Origin: Luidia sarsii
Lineage: Eukaryota > Echinodermata > Asteroidea > Paxillosida > Luidiidae
DNA: 64,000 nucleotides
Direction of reading: 5' to 3'
NCBI GenBank assembly: GCA_949987565.1
Contig: OX465105.1
Location: 17,324,137-17,388,136, forward strand
The notes under the pieces are model-generated. The model did not search any database. It was not told the DNA's origin and worked only from the letters and a program-made list of their open reading frames with translations. The position numbers were made by a program, and so were the translations under genes. How positions within the stretch are numbered: position 1 is the stretch's first letter; each line of letters begins with the position of its first letter. Of the stretch, positions 56,180 to 64,000 are shown piece by piece.

Positions 56180-56380
56180 GATACAAATTCGCCCAAAACA
56201 AGGCTATGAAGTCACTCAAGATTAAGGTCTAAGGAAAGGAGATAGAGAGGGACTCAGGAAGGCTGGAGAGATAAGAATTGACATTTCTTTAATAAAGGCA
56301 AGATCGTAGGCAGGGGGAAAACATGAACCAGGAAGGGAATTCCAGATGGAGGCTGAACGAGGGAAGAAGCTATTCTAATA
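56180..56380. repeat. Interspersed repeat, longer copy of 25725-25880
   Basis: Same ordered blocks as at 25.7 kb, with an extra ATTGACATTTCTTTAATAAA. Starts about 140 bp after the stop of the 52-56 kb gene and may be in its 3' UTR. Confidence 0.6.
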
Positions 56381-56399
56381 CCGCTTTGTTCTACACCTT

Positions 56400-58140
56400 G
56401 GGGTAGATAGAGTGTACGGGTGAGAGGAGGCAAACAGCCTGGCTGCTCGCTTAAATGTCCTGACTGCAGTTGACTGGGGAGACCAAGTCGGCAAGAGCAG
56501 AGGAACACCAGGTCGGAAGAGCAGAGGGTTGACTTTATACAATGGGATACGGAAGATGTGTAAAGATATAGCCTTGCTAGTCTAGCTGATGAATAATAAC
56601 AAGGCAGGTTTATTTTCACCTCGCAAACGCTATTCTGCTGGTCCCTTACACTGATTAGCCAATTGTCATCATGTGTTGCTGACTCTCTTGCCCGCAAGAA
56701 TATTCTACCAGAGGTTGGTCCTGTATAACCTTTTGGGCAAGAGAGCTGGCACTATGTAAATGGCAGTTGTACAATCAGAGTATTAAGGAAACCGGCAGAA
56801 TAGTGTTTGTGGGAAGAATGCCGTTGTTGTTGGGTCAATATACACTGCCTAATTACAACTTCAGGATAGCACTTGGAGACTAACCAGTTTGGAAAGAGTG
56901 CACAAGCTATCGTGGCAACTGTTTCATCATTGCAACTCATAGGCCATAGACTTTTTCATCTGATTAGTCTTATTCAATGGATACCAAATCTAACTTGTGA
57001 TTGTAGGGGTCATTTTGTTGCCAATGATAGATTATAGATTTGGATGATTTGGATGAGTGTGGTGAAATCTAAAAAATGTTGGTGTCATTTTTTGGCAGTG
57101 TGTATTCGGCACATCTTCAGGAAATCAGTGATGGGATTCGTATTCACATGCCTACTATACTACCGTATGTGAAGATAAACACAAATTGATGGAATTAATA
57201 TGTAAGCAAACAGAATATTTGAATTATTACAAAGATGTTGCTAACTGTTCGTGCTAGGATCGAATTTTCAGGCATACATAATTTGTAATGAAAGACTATA
57301 CTTTATCAATAAAGCATAACGTAAAAGTGCAATGTATTCTATATGTACATGCATTTCCCTTGTCTTCTTTTTTGTCTCTGTTGACAGTCATTGTATTTGA
57401 ATATAATTTGTATTGCTTTAGCCGTTTTCTGAAATATGAGCGTACAAGCAAACACAGTTTGGCTGGTGCCTGGTGCTACATAATGGATTCTTTTGCTGAC
57501 TCCCCACGCATACATTTCAGTGCTACAAACTCATTCCCTATCCAACCTACTGTATGACACACGGTGCATAGAGCTAGCATATCCACATTATACCACAGAC
57601 ATTCATTGAGTCGACAATCAGCTGCCACTAGATCGTTTGCACCGGCAGCCATCTTTGGGGCCTTCTAGTGTTATTAAAATTCAGTGACAATGCAGGTACA
57701 AAGAGTGCACTCTTGCCTATCCAAGAGGGACGAAGACTAGGCCCCAAAGATGGCCACCGGTGCAAACGACCTCTTGTGACTCTAAACCACTTTTTCCTGG
57801 ACCTACAAATTTGGAGCGACAGTGGTGTTGTAACTTGCTATGTGCCGAGCTTTCCTAATCCTGCCACCACTATAGTCCAAATTTAAAAACAAAGACTCTT
57901 TTCATCTCAAAAGCAGAATTTAGCATGAGAAATTACCCGTTCTGACGCAAGTTGCCATATGAATTACCAGTTTAGCAGCAACAATTGCTCTATTGTGTGG
58001 CAGTCATGGGCACTGTGTAAATAAATGGCCAGGTGCTAATTGAAGAGGTTAAAACCTCTATTGGAAAAAGCCACGGTCTTCTGGATTACGGCCCACACTC
58101 CAGCATCCAACACAATGGGCAATATCCTGATTGTAGACGG
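56400..58140. other. Intergenic region between convergent genes
   Basis: Contains a foldback at about 57630-57777 and a family A scrap near 57255. Otherwise AT-rich sequence with no supported gene. Confidence 0.5.
57630..57777. mobile_element. Foldback element with about 40-bp arms
   Basis: The left arm GATCGTTTGCACCGGCAGCC-ATCTTTGGGGCC pairs with the right arm GGCCCCAAAGATGGCCACCG-GTGCAAACGAC. The spacer is about 65 bp. I did not find a convincing target-site duplication. Confidence 0.65.
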
Positions 58141-58149
58141 ATCGAGTCA

Positions 58150-61100
58150 TCATAGAGTAGCGCAGACATTCACAGTCTCTTCAGGTGGGCTCTGATCCCC
58201 GGTGAAGCCGTCGCCAAAGCCCTCTGTCTCCACCAGCCGAGGCCGCTGGTCGCACATGGGACAGCGCCGGTTGCGGGTCTCCGAGGAGCGCATCCACACG
58301 ATCAGGTTGTAGCGCTCCCCCGAGCGGATGGGCAGGGCGCCGTGCATGTGCTGGCCGCGGTGCAAGAGGCCACAGGTCGGCCGGTGCGCCGACAGCGTGC
58401 AGGTTGTGTCGCGCAGAGGCACCTGAAAAACCACCAAGCAAACAGACCCCAAAAATCAAGGGGTTACTATTACGATTATTTTTCAAAAGGAAGTGTATAC
58501 CCTGGTATTCACTCGCCAATGGCATTCTTCCTGGAGGTCGTTCCTGCTGATGTTATGCATATTCTTGAATACTCTTTACTCTGATAGGCTAACGTCACAG
58601 TACAGAGCATACATGAATATGCGTAAACCTGATGTAATGACAACTGGCCAATCAGACTAAGAGACCAGGAGAATAGCATTTGCGGAAGAATGCTGTTGCC
58701 TGGTGAATATAACCTCCAAAAATTGGAGGGTCTGACATTTTTATCCCGGATCCATAGCACGCCGACCGTTTCTCAAGGCAATTCTGCCGTAGAGAAAAGT
58801 CCTGCTAGGAAATGTCAGGGCCTCCAAATTGATGAGTTTTGCATTTTGTATGTTACTATCATATATAAACTATAACATCACGCAAAATACATTATAAACT
58901 GGCAGTTGGTGAGGTAATAGTCAGCAGATCGGGATGATCAAGTCCAGTTAGTTGGCAACTTGGCAGGGCAGACCTGTCACATTACAGTCATTGATGACAT
59001 GACAACGAGTCTGGATTTCACCAAACAGACAGAGATCACACTTCCTTACCATGGTCACACATTTCCTTGGAACTGGATCCCAAACCCCCCCCCAAAACAA
59101 AAAAACCCAAACAAACAAAAAACAAATACAAGACGACCAGCGGCAAAGCCCCGGAAAAGCGTGACCCAGCTGCGATGATTGTGCACAGTTGAATTCAACA
59201 TGATGACTCCAATGACGTATAGCCTAAAAAATCACCAAAATGGTTTATTTATTGTCAGAAAATTGCCAGGATGCGAGACTGACTGTGTTTGTGATGCTGT
59301 CATGTGTGTAATTGTGTACCATTTCCCTATAATAATATTGGTTATTTTTAAGTTTTGTGTTTTAAACCCCATGAACTTTAAAAAAAATGTTGATATCACT
59401 TTTTATAATCGTAGCTTTGTGACCTGGGATCCATGGGAGATCAGTGAGTTTTGCCACTGAGTGGATCACCCAGGGTCAACAAGAAAAATAAATAAATACA
59501 GTGCATCTCAAGCAGCTGAAATGCGCTGCAACACGAGGACCCGTATGCGCACCACTCACCCATCGCATGCCGCCAAAGTAGAGGGAGCCCTCCGTGAACT
59601 CCTTGCCTAGCGACAGGTTCAGGGTCACCTCGGCGTTGTCGTAGTGATAGGCCAGCGAGAGGTCCTCGCCCAGCTTGTACTTGACGACAAAGGCCTTGTG
59701 GGAGTCCAGCGAGTCACCGCCGCAGTCGGGAAAGAGGATGCGGGTGAGAGGGGTCAGATAGTTGACCACTAGCGGCGTCACAAAATGGTCATTGAAGCCC
59801 AGCTCGTTCAGTAAGACCTGCGGGAATCAGTACAGTACAGTACAGTACAGTGGGATGATCATTACGTAGTGGAAGGTTTGTGGTGACACCATGTAACAAC
59901 ATCTCTCTTTTGAGAAGGAGTGTGTGGCTCTGAAAAGAGCCGGTAACCAATAATTTCGGGCAGTGTGTGCTCTGCCCATCATCAGAAGATTTTTTTTTGT
60001 TCAATTTTTGAAATGATATTTTGATTTTTGACTAAAAATCCATTTTTGACATTTTTAATTATTTTTCTAATTTTTAGACCCCCATTTAAAAAAAAATTAA
60101 GAAAAAAATGTCATTTTCTTTTGAATTTTTATATTTTGTTTATTTAATTTAAATGAATGTGAAAATGCTTAAAAATTGTTAGGCTTTTTGAGATCCAATT
60201 AATTGTGAGGCTTTGTGAAACCCACACTCCCACAGTCTGGGCTAGCATAGTGGCCATGGATAAGGCGGGTGTGCCTACCCCATAGTTGTTCATGGTGTTG
60301 GGCCGACCCTTGGGCAGGTCTGTGCCCTCAAAATGGCAAATCTCCTGGATGAAGTCCCGGCAGAATTGGCCAGTGAAGATGGGGAAGGAGAAGACCCTCT
60401 CAGCTGCAAGAAGTCACACAACAAGAAACAGAATATTGAAAACCTAACTATGGGAGAGTTCCAGTCCACACAATTTGTTGTCAAGACCCGTATCCGAGTC
60501 ATGGGAAATGAGACGAGTCAGTTGTTACCATGACTCGAGGCAATGTCATAGAAATGGAGACTTTAATTGGACTGGAGTTCAAGTCACAATTCATTTGTTA
60601 CGATGAGTCAGGGCCAAGCAAAAGAGACTGAGCCTTGAATTGGACTGGGCTCCAAGTCACTAGGCCTTTGTTAGCTTGACTCAAGGCCAAGACATAGAAA
60701 CTGAGACTTGAGTTGGACTGAATCATACAAGTCTAGATCTGGTCCCTACCATGCTCCTGATGCAGTTGCTGGGTCAGGCCCTCCAGACTTGCGGCACCAG
60801 TTCGACAGTAGTCCACAAGGCTAAGGAACCCAGCCTTAAAATAACTCTCCTGGAAATACATTTTGTAAAAATATCAAGAACAGACATCAAAACCCTTAGT
60901 CTCCTCATATCATATCATAGCCCTAACACTTTGTCAATCAACACGGTTGTGGTAATTTGGGGTTTCAGGAAGGGTTACATGTAATATTGGATACTATTTC
61001 TATAGCGCTCAATCAAGGGTTTTCTGAGCAATGAAAATGAAAGAGTACGGATAATGTACCGTAAAGCTGGCAGTTGGACTTGCTGATGATGTGTTCAAAG

Positions 61101-63665
61101 AGGGTTTGCCTTGCTTGACGTGAAAACATCATGTTATATGTCTATGATATTGTGTTATACTCATACTCAAATAAAATACATGGGAGGCCATTTATTGTGT
61201 TCACAGCTTTCAAATATGTGTTGTGGAATGTAGGTGCACAAGTAGGGAAGGCAAGTACAGGAAGTTGAGTCGTGAGTTTGCGTTTACAGTGTGGGAAAAA
61301 GTCGGGTTCTGAGAAGAACCAGCGAGTCATGACATAACGTTTAAGCATTCTTGGCTTACTAATTAGCCACCACAAGGACCAACACCTTTGCTTTCCAGTG
61401 AAGTCATTCATATTTCATCTCAGGCCTCCTGCTCCACACACCTGGCCCTTTGACAAACCAGTGGTCGATTTCACCAAACTCATCATAACTTATGATCAAT
61501 CGAAAGGCAATGAGCGATGCACAGAAACCATACGGTGTATCACAACTTACGATGGGTCATCCATCGTAAGATGAGTTACGATGCATCGTAGGGCTTTGTG
61601 AAATCCACCCCAGCTCCCACAAACCCATTTTTTTCTCAGGACCACAGTACCTCTCCTAAAGAGGCTCTTTCAAACGGTGTGGCCGCAAACCCGCAACTCA
61701 TTATTCAAGGGAGGTGACTACAAGCAAGCACACCTGTAGCGTGTAGACATGGGGATGGAGTGGCTTGTAGCCGGCCGAGATGAGCTCCCTCCTGTACAGG
61801 CTCTCAGCTCCCAGCTGTCTCCTCCGTTCCACCTCAGCCTTCACCTGGTCAGAGCACAGGAGGAAAATCACTTTCAGTCATGCACATTTAATCATCTACT
61901 ACAGAGTTGGTTTGGAGAAGTCCTTTATCAGCCTTGACATGGATGGGGACCAATTAGTTGCGGTAACCGTAACCCTCATCCTCCCGTCGGAGACCTTCGG
62001 GAGGATGAGGGTTACGGTTACCGCAACTAGGGACCAATGTACTTCCATTTTCCCTTTTTCGTGGGCTGACAAATTTCACCTTTAGGGGGTCCTTTCTACA
62101 TTGCCATTTTTTATTTTGGTCCCATCTTTTTAAAAATCCAGGGGCCTCTAATTGCAAACATGATTTCACACGGTTTACTCATGGAGGAAGACTTCAGGGC
62201 ATACAATCTCCTTTAATTAAAGGATCAACAAACTGACTGACTGACCTGACTGACTGACTGACTGAATGACTGACTGACTGACTGACTGACTGACTGACTG
62301 ACTGACTGACTGACTGACTGACTGACTGACTGACTGACTGACTGACTGACTGACTGACTGACTGACTGACTGACTGACTGACTGACTGGCTGACTGATTG
62401 ACTGATTGACTGAACGACTGACTGACTGAACAACTGACGGAATGACTGACTGACTGAATGACTGACTACAGACTGGCTGACTGAATGAATAAATGAATGA
62501 ATGGTTTCATGAATGACTGAACTTACGACCGACCGATCGACCAACGCACCGACCGACCATCCAACCGATGCACTTTAGATAGCCTCCACACATTGTCAAA
62601 ATCAGCTCACCTCATTCAAAACATCTTCAACGCTTTTGCTTGTGCTCACCCTTGGTGAAATCTGAAATTATAAGGTCAGGAATTTGTTTTCACAATATGC
62701 AGCATGCCAAAATTAGATCAGTCTGTTGGAGTGTCCTGAACAAGTCAAACTGGTAATGATCATGCACAGTGCTTGTGGCTTTGTGTGCATTCCTTTTGCA
62801 AGCATTTTATAATATAACTTATCAGTACATTTACCCATTAGGATCTATGGCTATAAATGCCTCTGTGTGTAATGTCCGAGTTAGTCCGAGTAACTTGGAC
62901 CCGACAAGTCACCCTTTTTTATCGAATTTTGAAATTTTGAGGGACGGGTGACTGTAGTCACCCGTCCCTCAAAATTCTACCATCAATACAAAATTCTACC
63001 AACAATATCTCATTCAAAATACGAAGAAAATGAGTGACAGGCTGAATCTGTCAATTGTAAAGCAATTAGCAACCATTTTCTGACTCTGTACCAGTACTTC
63101 CAATTTGATTGCGGTGACCGTAACCCTCATCATCCCGGCGGTCGGAGACCCAAACTACCATGCAAGTTAGTCCGAGTAACTTGGACCCTTACAATCGCCC
63201 TTTTTAAAATTTTAAAAAGAGCGATTGTAAGGGTCCAAGTTACTCGGACTACATGCAACTGCAACTGCAAGTACCATTTCTCATTTTCTGGGGTTGTTAA
63301 CTCCGCCACGGATTCATTATAATTTTGTCGACTGTCACCGACGTTCCTTGGCATATCCTCAAAAATTTGCTTACAACCTTTTCATTTAATTACGCTAGAA
63401 ATTCCAGTTTGCAGTGCGCAACCAGGTTAGAGATTTAAATTTAAAATAAAATTTAAAAAGGGCACAAAATAAATGTCCGAAAATTGGGCAAGGTAACGGC
63501 AGTGTAATGTTGTGTTACCTTCTTCCAATCGTCCCGAAACTGCTGGTCATTGAAGTACGTCACGTGTAGGTTGTAGTCCGGTAGGAATGTGTTGTTTGTC
63601 AAAAAGCACTGGCAGAAGTATCGTTTTGGCTCTTTTCCGGGCATACTTTCGGCAGCAGACGACAT
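58150..63665 (-). CDS. OGFOD2: 2-oxoglutarate and Fe(II)-dependent oxygenase domain-containing protein 2
   Basis: Seven exons on the minus strand: 63665-63519, 62661-62611, 61844-61734, 60849-60750, 60403-60279, 59817-59560 and 58422-58150. They total 1065 nt, 354 aa (human 350), with all phases matched. The oxygenase domain shows the iron triad: H236 and D238 in YHYDNAEVTLNLSLGKEFTE, and H291 in HMHGALP. R301 (GERYNLIVW) lies ten residues later and should bind 2-oxoglutarate. PKGRPNTMNNYG and FPDCGG match the family. The C-terminus keeps the Cys pair CPMCDQRP and EGFGDGFT. The N-terminus has FCQCFLTNN followed by a helical region. The catalytic residues are intact, so the enzyme is probably active; its substrate is not known to me. 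It is convergent with the 52-56 kb gene. Introns carry family A, B and D elements and a (GACT)n tract. Confidence 0.95.
58725..58875. mobile_element. Family A foldback, diverged
   Basis: GGAGGGTCTGACATTTTTATCC and the complementary right arm GTCCTGCTAGGAAATGTCAG. The left arm has a 15-bp insertion. It is in intron 6 of OGFOD2. Confidence 0.55.
59870..60000. mobile_element. Family B fragment
   Basis: AGGTTTGTGGTGACACCATG, TCTCTTTTGAGAAGGAGTGT, GGCTCTGAAAAGAGCCGG and CATCATCAGAAGA. Left half only; 60-130 bp from the acceptor of OGFOD2 exon 6. Confidence 0.6.
61463..61613. mobile_element. Family D foldback element
   Basis: GATTTCACCAAACTCATC at the left and CTTTGTGAAATCCACCCC at the right are inverted; the core is GAGTTACGATGCATCGTAGG. 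It lies in OGFOD2 intron 3 and is one of the most complete copies. Confidence 0.7.
61946..62038. mobile_element. 75-bp foldback with 9-bp target-site duplication
   Basis: The element 61955-62029 is a hairpin: TAGTTGCGGTAACCGTAACC and its complement about CGTCGGAGACCTTCGG. It is flanked by the direct repeat GGGACCAAT (61946-61954 and 62030-62038). A one-ended relative is at 63107-63150. Confidence 0.85.
62225..62500. repeat. (GACT)n tetranucleotide microsatellite
   Basis: About 60 copies of GACT/CTGA, nearly pure from 62260 to 62390 and degenerate at both ends. It is about 110 bp from OGFOD2 exon 2. It gives a false Ser/Gln/Val repeat ORF on the minus strand. Confidence 0.92.
62875..62995. 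mobile_element. Family C element, rearranged
   Basis: TTAGTCCGAGTAACTTGGACC, CGACAAGTCACCC, then a separate small hairpin GGGACGGGTGACTG-TAGTCACCCGTCCC. The usual right arm is replaced. Confidence 0.6.
63159..63260. mobile_element. Family C foldback, near-perfect palindrome
   Basis: 63168-63251: TAGTCCGAGTAACTTGGACC-CTTACAATCGCCC and its complement about TTTTAAAATTTTAAAA. Flanked by CATGCAAGT on the left and CATGCAACT on the right, an 8-of-9 match to a 9-bp duplication. It lies in OGFOD2 intron 1. Confidence 0.8.
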
Positions 63666-63840
63666 GCATGGCGCACACCTGCCTCAGCTCAGCGAAAACG
63701 TAAACAGAGTTGACCTTTCAACTGCACGCAACAGAGCTGGGCCAGGATTGGAGGAAGTTGACGCTACCTCATACATATTCATTATGAAACAAATGCTCAC
63801 TGCTCAGGACTTGTTCGGCGACTTTCCGCCCTGGTTATTT
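63666..63840 (-). promoter_or_regulatory. Upstream region of OGFOD2
   Basis: Flank of the OGFOD2 start. It is GC-richer than its surroundings, with no TATA box near the start. No specific factor site stands out. The extent is a guess. Confidence 0.3.
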
Positions 63841-63884
63841 TGTAGTAGTACTAGTACTAGTAGTAGGCTACTTCTGAAGTACTA

Positions 63885-63990
63885 GGATCTAGTACCTGCT
63901 AGGATCGAAATGTCAGGCCCACTAAAATTTAAGATTTACATTTTGGTAATTTTAGTCAGTAAGCAGTTTGCAACATTTTTGTATATCACT
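63885..63990. mobile_element. Family A half-element at the window edge
   Basis: GCTAGGATCGAAATGTCAGGC, CCACTAAAATTTAAGATTTA and the complete tail AGTAAGCAGTTTGCAACATT, TTTGTATATC. Almost identical to the right half of the 51.4-kb copy. Confidence 0.7.
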
Positions 63991-64000
63991 TCTGAAGTAA

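Noticed and set aside
62194..62544. Ser/Gln/Val repeat ORF on the minus strand
   Set aside because: Translation of a (GACT)n microsatellite.

Overview
This is a metazoan nuclear genome window, most likely from an invertebrate deuterostome such as an echinoderm; the clade is an inference. The evidence is short exons with GT/AG borders, introns of a few hundred bases to 8 kb, proteins close to vertebrate orthologues, and many short foldback (MITE-like) repeats. There are no bacterial operons, rRNA genes or CRISPR arrays.

Five protein genes can be assembled exon by exon with matching splice phases. (1) Minus strand, 20501 down to 204 and continuing off the left edge: a multi-pass membrane protein I do not recognise, seven exons. 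(2) Plus strand, 20808-26567: TRMT44, the tRNA(Ser) Um44 2'-O-methyltransferase, nine exons, 700 aa, divergent from gene 1 across a 306-bp shared promoter. (3) Plus, 42701-50398: NOC4L, a 40S ribosome biogenesis factor, eleven exons, 544 aa. (4) Plus, about 52013-56039: an unrecognised protein with an alpha-helical, TPR-like C-terminus; its 5' end is uncertain. (5) Minus, 63665-58150: OGFOD2, a 2-oxoglutarate/Fe(II) oxygenase, seven exons, 354 aa. Genes 4 and 5 are convergent. TRMT44 (tRNA modification) and NOC4L (ribosome assembly) both serve translation, but about 16 kb of repeats separate them and nothing suggests co-regulation beyond similar YY1-type promoter motifs.

From 26.6 to 42.7 kb there is no gene I can support. 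This stretch is a repeat landscape: a five-unit array of about 325 bp whose units look like exons with conserved splice donors, two adjacent 7-bp satellites, a 64-70-bp tandem array with dispersed relatives, and a 31-bp array with a higher-order repeat.

Several foldback families recur through introns and intergenic DNA. Two copies have exact 9-bp target-site duplications, which points to Mutator-like non-autonomous transposons. tRNA-derived SINEs and a LINE reverse-transcriptase C-terminal remnant are also present. The most unusual observations are two separate genes carrying recent tandem duplications (97 and 89 bp) exactly across an intron/exon boundary, the exon-like array at 28.4-29.8 kb, and a 347-bp foldback whose two arms both keep the same open reading frame.
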